Assembly: GCF_001953865.1 (NCBI RefSeq)
Contig: NZ_MQUQ01000015.1
Coordinates: forward strand, 168,024 to 232,023
DNA: 64,000 nucleotides
Source of the DNA: Amycolatopsis coloradensis
Lineage (GTDB): Bacteria > Actinomycetota > Actinomycetes > Mycobacteriales > Pseudonocardiaceae
Direction of reading: 5' to 3'
Shown here: positions 33,620-41,659 of the stretch, piece by piece
Numbering within the stretch: the stretch's first letter is position 1
How the letters are laid out: every line of letters begins with the position of its first letter
Position numbers and translations under genes: made by a program
The notes under the pieces: generated by a model
The model's database searches: none
Seen by the model: only the letters and a program-made list of their open reading frames with translations
Told to the model about the DNA's origin: nothing

Positions 33620-34837
33620 TCAGGGGCCGCTCCGGCCCTCGGGCCGGTCGATCGGCCTTAAAGCGGTGACGGTCACTTCGAGTATTTGCAGGGCTCGCTC
33701 GCGATCGTTCCCGAGATCGGCCAGAAGGTACTGCACCCGCTCGGCGTCTCTCGGGTCGGAAAGAACCGGCACCAGTCGCCTCGTGCAATGATCGGTCAGT
33801 TCTTCGAGCGATGCCTTGTCCTGGAGGCAGGCCGTGACCAACTCCAGGGCGGTCTCCACTGGTCCCTGGTCCGTGGCGCGAGTGTTCTTTGATATGCGTC
33901 GACGCGCGATATCCATCGCCCAGGCGTGGGTCGACACCTTGGCTTCGATGCCGAAATGCTTACCGGTCTTCTGGTGAAGAACTTCGTAGTACTCGGTAAG
34001 AATCTCGCCCCACTTCCCGCCTTGGAAGTCGTCGTCTTTCCATTCGTGCAACGCCTTCAGCTCTGCTATCACCTTGGCGAAGAACTCGCTCTTTTCCGGT
34101 TCGGGGTCCGACTTTGGCTCCGGTGCCGGTACTTTGAGCTTTTCCTCGATCAGGGTCATTCGTCTGCTGGAGTCTCGAAGCGATGCGTAGTCGATCCACT
34201 TCCAGAACGCCTCCGCGTCGGCCACGTCTGGGGCCTCGCGATGATGCTCCTTGCAGAGGAGGGCGAAGTTGGCTAGTGAGTGGGAGCCGTCCAAAGCTCG
34301 AGGCAGGGCATGTGCGCGCTCGACCGGCGTTGCCCAGCAGATCAGGCAGCACGGATCCGAGAGACCGAGGTAATCGGCGATCTGCTCGACCGAAGGCGGG
34401 GTCGCCCTGGCGCTGTTGATTTCAGGACGGCTTCGCGTCTCTGATTTCAAGACGTCGTACTCGAATTGTGTTCCGTCCAGTGGTGGAAAGAATTCGACGT
34501 GGTCAGGGACATCCTCGCGTTGGGCTTTCCCGTTACGTGCATGGAGAAGTGGTGTCGACATTTCCGTCAAATAGGGGAACAAAACGTTGGGTATAAACTC
34601 GGACATGAGCTCCCAGGCATCGTGGTCGAAGCCTCCTTCGATGTTTCTGTGCCCCTGAACGTCCATGAAAAGCCCGCGAGGTTTGCCCGGAAACTTGCGT
34701 GCACAGTCGCGGACCATCTCGAAAAGTCTGTTCGCGCAGCGTTCGAAATCCTCGTACACCGCCATGTCGTGATAGATCAAAACCAGCTTGTCTTTACCCG
34801 GTCGGCGTTTCTTCCGATTGGTCTTTTTCTTTGACAC
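33620..34837 (-). CDS. HNH endonuclease-type protein of lower GC
   Basis: A 405-residue protein from GTG 34837, with AGGAGGAG upstream. The N-terminus is basic (SKKKTNRKKRRPGKDK). An HNH-like core lies at 163-200: CCLIC, then His175 in VERAHALPR, Asn190 in SLANFALL and His198/His199 in CKEHHRE. The N-terminal ~160 residues and C-terminal ~200 residues are not recognised. Base composition is visibly lower in GC and codon choice (TTT, GAT, AAT) unlike neighbours, which suggests recent transfer. Could be a defence or mobile-element nuclease. Confidence 0.75.
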   Translation of the reverse strand: MSKKKTNRKKRRPGKDKLVLIYHDMAVYEDFERCANRLFEMVRDCARKFPGKPRGLFMDVQGHRNIEGGFDHDAWELMSEFIPNVLFPYLTEMSTPLLHARNGKAQREDVPDHVEFFPPLDGTQFEYDVLKSETRSRPEINSARATPPSVEQIADYLGLSDPCCLICWATPVERAHALPRALDGSHSLANFALLCKEHHREAPDVADAEAFWKWIDYASLRDSSRRMTLIEEKLKVPAPEPKSDPEPEKSEFFAKVIAELKALHEWKDDDFQGGKWGEILTEYYEVLHQKTGKHFGIEAKVSTHAWAMDIARRRISKNTRATDQGPVETALELVTACLQDKASLEELTDHCTRRLVPVLSDPRDAERVQYLLADLGNDRERALQILEVTVTALRPIDRPEGRSGP

Positions 34838-34938
34838 CGATTCTCCTCCTGATCGCCACGAATGTACTGGAACCGCCTCGCCGATCGGGAGCGGTCGTGC
34901 GACCGCCCGGGTACGGTGGCGGACGTGGGAAGTGCCGG

Positions 34939-35445
34939 GTGACGGAAATCGACGCGTGTCGCAGCGCGCTGCGCGAGCTGGCCATCGGCAGGCTCGCCGG
35001 ACGTGACGTCCGCACGTCACACCTGGTCGAGGCCGGTCTGGACGCGATCGTCGCCGGACTCGACGTGCCCTCTGTCGCCTTGCTCGCCGGGCTCGAGTCC
35101 TCCGGGGAAGACGCCATCGAGAAAGCACTCGGCCAGGTCGTCGACGAACTCGGCCTCGAACTGCCCGCCGACGCGACGGCCGCGCGCTGGCTGCTGATCC
35201 ACGGCTGGCTCACCGCCATGGTCGAAGGCACCCTGTCACCCGCGGCCGGTGGCGCGCTGGTCAGCGAGGTCGGCGAGCTGCTCGGGTCCCCGGCGCCGCT
35301 GCGCGGGATCACCCGCTGGTCGGCGATGCTCGACAACTGGATCCCCACCGATCTCACCCCGCGTGACGTCTGCGAGGTGCCGATCCTCGAAGAATCGGCC
35401 GAGTTGCTCGAAGGTCCTTGGCCTCCTGGCCGGAGTCACCCGTAA
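34939..35445 (+). CDS. Hypothetical protein, 168 residues
   Basis: Start chosen at GTG 34939 (VTEIDACRSALRELAIGRLA); the frame upstream lies in the divergent promoter region. Helical, acidic, with no recognised domain (VARWLLIHGWLTAMVEGTLS-like amphipathic segments). Divergent from the HNH gene by 101 bp. Confidence 0.6.
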   Translation: MTEIDACRSALRELAIGRLAGRDVRTSHLVEAGLDAIVAGLDVPSVALLAGLESSGEDAIEKALGQVVDELGLELPADATAARWLLIHGWLTAMVEGTLSPAAGGALVSEVGELLGSPAPLRGITRWSAMLDNWIPTDLTPRDVCEVPILEESAELLEGPWPPGRSHP

Positions 35446-35459
35446 GGCGCCGGTTTCTG

Positions 35460-35475
35460 TCGTACATGTGTTCTA
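35460..35475. promoter_or_regulatory. Candidate LexA/SOS box
   Basis: TCGTAC-ATGT-GTTCTA matches 10 of the 12 fixed positions of the actinobacterial SOS box TCGAAC-N4-GTTCGA, placed 45-60 bp before the start of the next gene. Confidence 0.4.
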
Positions 35476-35520
35476 AAATGGGCTTTGTACAGCAGGAACA
35501 GCGGCGAAAGGCAGACACGG

Positions 35521-36129
35521 ATGGCCTACATCACCCTGCCCACGTTCGTGGGGTACAGCACGAGCTCGGGTCCCTCTCGCTCCTCGTTCGTCCGGCGCTG
35601 GCGCCGCCAGTACGAGGACCCGGCCCGGGGCGGGTTCAACTTCTACCTCCGCGCCGCGAACGCGATCCGGGCCGGGCGGATCTCCGGCCGGGATCGTGAA
35701 GTGATGCGTGCCCTCGTCGAGAACGCGGACGAGCGCACGCGGCCGCACTACACCGAGATCGCCAACGGCTGGCTGCGTTACGTGGGGCGGCGTGACCTGC
35801 GCCTGGCGGAGGTCGGCCGGTCGCGCTGGCGGCTCGGCTCGCTCGAAGTGGGCATCAACCCGCATCTCGGCCTGCGCAAGGGCGACGGCCCGGTCTACGC
35901 GACCTGGCTCTACTTCAAGGAGGAACCGTTGAGCCGCGACGCGGCGCAGATGGTGCTGTGGCTGCTGGAGCAGACCATGGACGAGCTGCGGCCCGGCGGT
36001 CGTCCGCTGGTGATCGACGTCCGGCGCTCGAAGGAGTTCGCGTTATCCCCGCGCGATCGCGACAAGGTGCGGCCGTGGGTGCGGAGTGAGGCCTCGGCCT
36101 TCATGAGCCTTTGGGAGGCGGCCGCATGA
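35521..36129 (+). CDS. Hypothetical protein, 202 residues
   Basis: ATG 35521 with AAAGG upstream. Basic N-terminal half with YEDPARGGFNFYLRAANAIR and a conserved-looking VGINPHLGLRKGDGP; no domain recognised. Has a TTA codon (36043-36045). Preceded by a possible SOS box, which would link it to DNA damage. Followed by a clear terminator hairpin. Confidence 0.6.
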   Translation: MAYITLPTFVGYSTSSGPSRSSFVRRWRRQYEDPARGGFNFYLRAANAIRAGRISGRDREVMRALVENADERTRPHYTEIANGWLRYVGRRDLRLAEVGRSRWRLGSLEVGINPHLGLRKGDGPVYATWLYFKEEPLSRDAAQMVLWLLEQTMDELRPGGRPLVIDVRRSKEFALSPRDRDKVRPWVRSEASAFMSLWEAAA

Positions 36130-36136
36130 GCGAACG

Positions 36137-36166
36137 ACGGCGAGCCCGCGTCGGTGGGCTCGCCGT
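36137..36166 (+). terminator. Hairpin terminator
   Basis: Perfect 11-bp stem ACGGCGAGCCC / GGGCTCGCCGT with an 8-base loop, beginning eight bases after the stop of the 202-residue gene. Confidence 0.75.
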
Positions 36167-36315
36167 TCACGCACCGTCATTCTCACGGTTCCGGCCGCAG
36201 CGCAAGACACCTGATCAGGTGACAGTTTCACGGAGTATGCCCACGAACTGGACAACTCGGCCCCCGAACACGAAGCTTTCCCAGTCTTAATCGGCCGAAC
36301 CACCGAGGGTCGCTC

Positions 36316-36864
36316 GTGAACAACGCTTGGGAAGCCGTCTCCAGGGTCTCAGATGAGCCCGCCTGGTACTGGGTCTACGACAAGCTCGCGTTCTGGCCGA
36401 GCACCTACTCGCACGCCTGGCCGGGCTTCCGTGAACCCGCGCCGTCCGTCGCGTGGGACCTCGCGCCCGAGGGAGCCGACCGGTCGTCGGCTGAATTCCG
36501 GCTCGGCCCGTACGCCGTCGAGCAGAACGACGTCGCCCGGGTCGCGCTGTCGGCGTTGAAGGACTGTGTCGCCGAGGACGAGTGGGTGTGGGTGCTGCAC
36601 TGGCAGCACCAGTCGTATCGCTTCTACCCGCATCGGCACGCCGCGCTCGACCCGTGGCCGGTTCAGGTGTTCCCGCGTACGGATTACCATCTGTTCCTGG
36701 CGAACGACTTCCGTTTCGGCACACTCGGGCATCCGTGGGAGCGGACCTTGTGCGTCTACGGCGAGAAGCTGGTGCCCGCCTTCGAGCGGCACGGTGAGCG
36801 AGTTTTCAAGAACGTGCTGCGGCGGGACGGGGCGCCGACGGTGATGACGGCCGGACCTGCCTAA
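36316..36864 (+). CDS. DUF2716-domain protein
   Basis: A 182-residue protein with WYWVYDKLAFWPSTYSHAWP, VLHWQHQSYRFYPHR and DWxLFLANDFRFGTLGHPWE-type motifs, characteristic of DUF2716. Function of the family is unknown; the immediate neighbourhood (Imm7 and a toxin locus) makes an immunity-like role plausible. GTG start at 36316. Confidence 0.75.
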   Translation: MNNAWEAVSRVSDEPAWYWVYDKLAFWPSTYSHAWPGFREPAPSVAWDLAPEGADRSSAEFRLGPYAVEQNDVARVALSALKDCVAEDEWVWVLHWQHQSYRFYPHRHAALDPWPVQVFPRTDYHLFLANDFRFGTLGHPWERTLCVYGEKLVPAFERHGERVFKNVLRRDGAPTVMTAGPA

Positions 36865-36874
36865 ACTCAGTCGG

Positions 36875-37276
36875 GTGTTCGAATACCACGGGTGGGTGAC
36901 CATCCAAGCGAGCCCTTCCGGTGACGATGACGCGGCGCTGCTCGAGCGCATCGTCGAGCGGGTGCACCGCGCCGTCCGCGACTTCGACGACGGCGACCTG
37001 GTGGACCTGCGCTGGGCCGCCGGGGTGCCGGTGCTGCACCTGGGCGGTATGGACAAACACGGCACGGCGATCGGGACCGAGCTGGTGGACCTGTTCACCC
37101 GCGTCGGCGACCTCGCGCCGGGTTCGTACGGTCTCCTGCACGTCTGGGACGACCAGGATCCCGCGCACGACAACGAGTTCCGGGTGTACCGGATGGCACG
37201 TGGCCTGGTCACCGAACGCGGGGACGACCACCTGTCCCCGGTCGCGCCGACCGTGCTGGACGGCTACGAGATCTGA
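36875..37276 (+). CDS. Imm7-family immunity protein
   Basis: A 133-residue protein beginning FEYHGWVTIQASPSGDDD with LVDLRWAAGVPVLHLGGM and DEFRVYRMARG, the pattern of Imm7, one of the immunity families of polymorphic toxin systems. GTG 36875, 10 bp after the DUF2716 stop. It lies upstream of the toxin genes rather than directly downstream, so it may protect against a toxin of another strain or against a lost cassette. Confidence 0.75.
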   Translation: MFEYHGWVTIQASPSGDDDAALLERIVERVHRAVRDFDDGDLVDLRWAAGVPVLHLGGMDKHGTAIGTELVDLFTRVGDLAPGSYGLLHVWDDQDPAHDNEFRVYRMARGLVTERGDDHLSPVAPTVLDGYEI

Positions 37277-37401
37277 GGTCTACCTGCTGTTTCGTGGATG
37301 ATCGAAATTAGGCTGTTCGGCTGCTTTTCCCGCCCGTCCGAATAGGACAGAGTTCAGCAGGGTGCGGGTGGCACATCCCCGCGGAACGAGGGGGAACAGC
37401 C

Positions 37402-40400
37402 GTGAGATCGTCGCGCCTGAGATCGCGTCTCGGTGTCGTCAGCGTCGTGGTGGCCGTGGCTTTCGGGGTACTTCCGGCCACGGCTTTCGCATCTCCGGCC
37501 GAAGCCGCTTCCCCAGCGCCGTCGGCGGTACCGAATTCCGCTCCCGACACCGCATCCGCGACGAAGTTCGCCAAGGAGGGCCGGAAGAAGGTCCGGATCG
37601 ACGACCTGACCTCCGAGCGGTCGGAAACCGTCGCCAACCCCGACGGCTCCCTGACGCGGACGCAGAACACCCGACCGGTCCGGGTCCCTCGTGGCGGTGA
37701 CTGGGTTCCCGCGGACTCGACGCTGAGCCCCGGCCCGAACGGGGCACTGTCGCCGAAGGCCGCGATGGCCGACATCTCGCTGTCCGCCGGGCGGCGGGGC
37801 GACGTCCAGACCGCGGGGACCTCGCCGTTGCTGCAGTTGAGCGCCAACGGCACCTCGGTGGGTCTCGATTGGCCGGGTGCGCTTCCCCAGCCGGTGGTTT
37901 CGGGTGCCACGGCCACCTACCCCGAGGTCCTTCCCGGGATCGACCTCAAGGTCGAGGTCGACGTGGACAAGGTCCACGAGGTCGTCGTGATCAAGACGCC
38001 GGAGGCGGCGAAGAACCCGGCCATCGCGAAGATCAAGCTGGGTCTTCCGGTGAAGAACGGCCAGGTCACGAAGGACGCCGACGGCGCTCTGCGGGTCAAG
38101 GACACCAAGGGGGCCGACGTCTTCCTGGCCAAGGCGCCCTTGATGTGGGACTCGTCGGGCGTCGAACCCGGCTCGGTGGATTTCGTCCGCGGCCCCGCGG
38201 CGGGCGGGCGCCAGGCCAAGGTCGCGACCGAGATCTCGGGCAAGGCGCTGCTCCTCACCCCCGACGCCGACCTGCTGGCGAACGCCGCATACCCGGTCTA
38301 CGTCGATCCCACCTGGCAGACGAACTACTGCGCCAACTGCGGTCGCAACCACTACCTGGTCCAGCACGCCTGCGGCGCTTCGAAGACGCCGGGCGAGGCG
38401 GCTTGGGACACGGGCGACCAGCTCAAGGCCGGGTACATCTACGACTCCAGTTCGAGCTGCGCCGGAAACCTCGTCACCGCGCGCTCCTTCGTGGAGATGA
38501 ACCTCGGCGGCCTCGCCGGGAAGCTGATCTACACCGCGCAACTCAACCTGGCGGTGACCAACTCGAAGGACTGCGGCGGCTCCAACAACGTGGTGCTGAC
38601 CAATCCGATCGTTCCAGGGCTGAAGTTCGGAAGTGGCCCGGCACTGGGCAACTGGCTCGGCGGAGTGAACGGCTGCCCGACCAACGTCGGGTTCGACGTC
38701 CTCCCGACCATCGTGAGCTTGGTGAACGCCGGCGGGCCGACCTTCACCTTCGGCATCGTCTCGCCCAACGAGAACGACCAGAAGACCTGGAAGAGGTACT
38801 CCACCCAGGTCGGGTTCTCGGTCACCTACAACTCGCGTCCGAACGCGCCGTTCAACCTCGCCATCGTCAACGGGACTTCGACGCATTCCTGTGTCCCGCC
38901 CGTCCCTGGCATGCCGCGGATCCGCCCGGTGCTCGGCCGCACCAGCACCGGCTACGTGGTCAAGGCGAACGTCCAAGATCCGGACGGTGGCATGCTCTAC
39001 ACCGGTTTCCGTGTCTACAAGGGCTGGGTAAGCACCGGGAACTACGCGTGGGACGGTCGTGAAGCCGGAGTCGACAACGTATTGAGCGATTCCAATGTCG
39101 CGAATCGCAACGCTCAGGCCACTTTGTCCACCGCGTCGATGAACGCGGACGGGATCTACTCCTTCGACGCACACGTCACCGACGGCCGCGAAACCAGTTG
39201 GGCCGTTCCGTGTGAGGTCGAGGTGCAGCTGTCCGCTCCCGCCGCGCCGTCGGTGTCGTCCCAGACGTATCCGAGTGGCGGCTTCGGAGGCGGCCCCGGC
39301 CGGGCGGGTGACTTCACCTTCGCGGTGGCCAACACCCCGACCTCGGTCGGAAGCTACGTGTGGAAGCTGGACAACACCGCGCCGCCCACCTGCAACGGGA
39401 CCGAGCCCGGAACCGTGAAACCCGCCGCGTACAGCGGGCCCGCGACCGTCGCCATCGCCCCGCAGACGAAGGGGACGCACGTCCTGAGTGTCTGGTCGTG
39501 CAACCGGGCGAAGACACCGTCGACCCGGGTCGACTACAACTTCAGCGTCCGCGACGTCACGGCGCCTCTCGCGTCCTGGCAGTTCGAAGGCGACGGTGCT
39601 TCCCAGGCACCTGGCCTGCGTTACGTCGGCGAAGGCAAGGGAGCTTTCACCGACGGCAAGATCGGGGAAGGCGCGGCCCTGTCCGGCCAGGCAGGCGACT
39701 ACTTCGCGACCGGTGCGCGGGTGGTGGACACGGCGAAGTCCTTCTCGGCTTCCGCCTGGGTGAACCCGGCCGGGCTGAACAGCAGGCGGGTCGTGCTGTC
39801 CCAGGACGGCAGCCAGAGCAGCGGTTTCGCCTTGCAGTACCACGAATCCGGCAAGTGGGCCTTCAGCATCGCCGACCCGGCCCAAGCCAACCCCGCGCAG
39901 AGTTCCGCCTTTTCCACCTCCGCTCCGGCGGAAGGGACATGGACGCATCTGACCGGCGTGTACGACGCCGCCGCGAAAACGGCGACGCTCTACGTGAACG
40001 GGCAAGCGCAGGCCACGGTCACCGCCACCGGCTCCGGCGGTGCGGGGCCGTTGGTCGCGGGCGGCGGAAAGGCAGGCGGTGCGCGGACTTACCTGTACTC
40101 CGGGAAACTCGACGAGGTCGCGCTCTTCGATCGCGCGCTGACCGCGTCGGAAGTCGGTTCACTGCACGGGAACAACGGTGTGCCGACCGGTCTATCGGCC
40201 ATCCGTGAATACGCGTTCGAGAGCAGCACGGTGGACGCGACCGGAAACGACGGTGCGCTCACCTTCGCTCCCGGTTCGGCGTTCGCGACCGGTTACAGCG
40301 ACTCCGCCGGGCAATCCGCGACCGAGAGCAAGGTCGGACAGTCGTCCGGGCAGGCCTTCGTCAGCGACGGACCCGGTTACGGGCAGACGAAAACGCCGGT

Positions 40401-41604
40401 GATCGACACCGCGCAGAGCTTCACCGTTTCGGCGTGGGTGAAGCTGGCCGATGCCAACGGTTACTACGTCGTGGCCGGGCAAGACGGCATCCGCTCCGGT
40501 GCCTTCCAGTTGCGCTACTCCCCGGACGTGAACCGGTGGATCATGGGGCTTTCAGCCGCCGACGACGATGGAGACGTGTATCGGTGGGCGTCCTCCACCA
40601 GCATCCCGCAGGTGGGTGTCTGGACGCATTTGACTGGCGTCTATGACTCTTCCACGGCCAAAGTGCTGATCTATGTGAACGGTGTCCTCGAAGGGCAGAC
40701 AGCCATTCCCGCGGGGTCCGCGTGGACCGCGACAGGTGGCTTCGCCGTCGGGCAGGTGCGGTGGAAAGGCCAGCCGTCGCCCTACTTCAAGGGCAGCATC
40801 GACCAGGTTCAGGTCTGGGACCGCGCACTTCCCGCCGCCGAGACCGCCGGACTCGCGAACACCGCTGTGCTCCGGGCGAACTACCAGCTCGACGGCAACA
40901 CCAACGACGGGGTCACCGGCGCGGCCGGTGTCGTCTCGGGCGGCGCGGCCATGGTGAACGACAACGGCGTCAATGTCGCGAAGTTCGACAAGTCGTGGAC
41001 CGGGCAGATCGAGAGTCCGCGCCCGCCCGCACTCCGCGCCGATCGGAGTTTCACCGTGGAAGCTTGGGTGCGACACAAGTGGACGCCGGAGGACATCCAG
41101 GACGCAAAGCTTCGCAGTCCTTCGAACAGCGTCGGTGGAGACGACGCCACTCGGGCCGGTGTCGCGCTGAACGACCCGAAGTTCTCGCCTTTCCTGCTCG
41201 GGTACCGGCCGTCCAAGGACGCGGCAGGGAACTGGTACGGCAAATGGAGTTGGTTGGCCAGTTCGCCGTCCGCCACCGCGGGGCAGCCGACTCCGGGGGT
41301 CGCTGTCACGTCGGAGAGCGTCGACGAGAACACCTGGACGCATTTGACCGGAACCTACGACGCGGTCACCGACGTGGCCTGCCTCTACGCGGAGACAGAC
41401 GAGAGGCAGTTCCAGCCCGTGTGCCGGTCCGGCGTCACCGGCTGGGCGGGCAACAGTGATATCGCGAGTCTGTTCCTCGGACGGGGCATCTGGGATGGAT
41501 ACAAATCCGACTACTGGTACGGCGATGTTCGCGGCGTTCGCGTCTACACCGGCGTACTGGACCCGCAGCGCATCGCCGCGGACATGATTCTCGACCACCC
41601 CTGA
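37402..41604 (+). CDS. Secreted LamG-repeat protein, partner of the RHS toxin
   Basis: A 1400-residue exported protein. Signal peptide about 1-33 (VVVAVAFGVLPATAFASPAEA region). Residues 40-320 form a beta-rich N-terminal domain; 300-620 contain Cys pairs and fibronectin-like sheets; three LamG/concanavalin-type domains lie at roughly 725-922, 935-1153 and 1165-1395, each with the SFxVSAWV and GVWTHLTGVYD signatures. LamG domains bind glycans or proteins, so it may act in adhesion or delivery. The RHS gene follows at 56 bp on the same strand. Confidence 0.88.
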   Translation: MRSSRLRSRLGVVSVVVAVAFGVLPATAFASPAEAASPAPSAVPNSAPDTASATKFAKEGRKKVRIDDLTSERSETVANPDGSLTRTQNTRPVRVPRGGDWVPADSTLSPGPNGALSPKAAMADISLSAGRRGDVQTAGTSPLLQLSANGTSVGLDWPGALPQPVVSGATATYPEVLPGIDLKVEVDVDKVHEVVVIKTPEAAKNPAIAKIKLGLPVKNGQVTKDADGALRVKDTKGADVFLAKAPLMWDSSGVEPGSVDFVRGPAAGGRQAKVATEISGKALLLTPDADLLANAAYPVYVDPTWQTNYCANCGRNHYLVQHACGASKTPGEAAWDTGDQLKAGYIYDSSSSCAGNLVTARSFVEMNLGGLAGKLIYTAQLNLAVTNSKDCGGSNNVVLTNPIVPGLKFGSGPALGNWLGGVNGCPTNVGFDVLPTIVSLVNAGGPTFTFGIVSPNENDQKTWKRYSTQVGFSVTYNSRPNAPFNLAIVNGTSTHSCVPPVPGMPRIRPVLGRTSTGYVVKANVQDPDGGMLYTGFRVYKGWVSTGNYAWDGREAGVDNVLSDSNVANRNAQATLSTASMNADGIYSFDAHVTDGRETSWAVPCEVEVQLSAPAAPSVSSQTYPSGGFGGGPGRAGDFTFAVANTPTSVGSYVWKLDNTAPPTCNGTEPGTVKPAAYSGPATVAIAPQTKGTHVLSVWSCNRAKTPSTRVDYNFSVRDVTAPLASWQFEGDGASQAPGLRYVGEGKGAFTDGKIGEGAALSGQAGDYFATGARVVDTAKSFSASAWVNPAGLNSRRVVLSQDGSQSSGFALQYHESGKWAFSIADPAQANPAQSSAFSTSAPAEGTWTHLTGVYDAAAKTATLYVNGQAQATVTATGSGGAGPLVAGGGKAGGARTYLYSGKLDEVALFDRALTASEVGSLHGNNGVPTGLSAIREYAFESSTVDATGNDGALTFAPGSAFATGYSDSAGQSATESKVGQSSGQAFVSDGPGYGQTKTPVIDTAQSFTVSAWVKLADANGYYVVAGQDGIRSGAFQLRYSPDVNRWIMGLSAADDDGDVYRWASSTSIPQVGVWTHLTGVYDSSTAKVLIYVNGVLEGQTAIPAGSAWTATGGFAVGQVRWKGQPSPYFKGSIDQVQVWDRALPAAETAGLANTAVLRANYQLDGNTNDGVTGAAGVVSGGAAMVNDNGVNVAKFDKSWTGQIESPRPPALRADRSFTVEAWVRHKWTPEDIQDAKLRSPSNSVGGDDATRAGVALNDPKFSPFLLGYRPSKDAAGNWYGKWSWLASSPSATAGQPTPGVAVTSESVDENTWTHLTGTYDAVTDVACLYAETDERQFQPVCRSGVTGWAGNSDIASLFLGRGIWDGYKSDYWYGDVRGVRVYTGVLDPQRIAADMILDHP

Positions 41605-41659
41605 ATTTCCTCTTCCGGCTTGGCAGACGCTCCATTTGAAACCTTGGGCAGGCTTCGTC

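Noticed and set aside
37354..40005. 883-codon reverse frame within the LamG gene
   Set aside because: Antisense to a protein with signal peptide and LamG repeats; no domain visible in the reverse translation.
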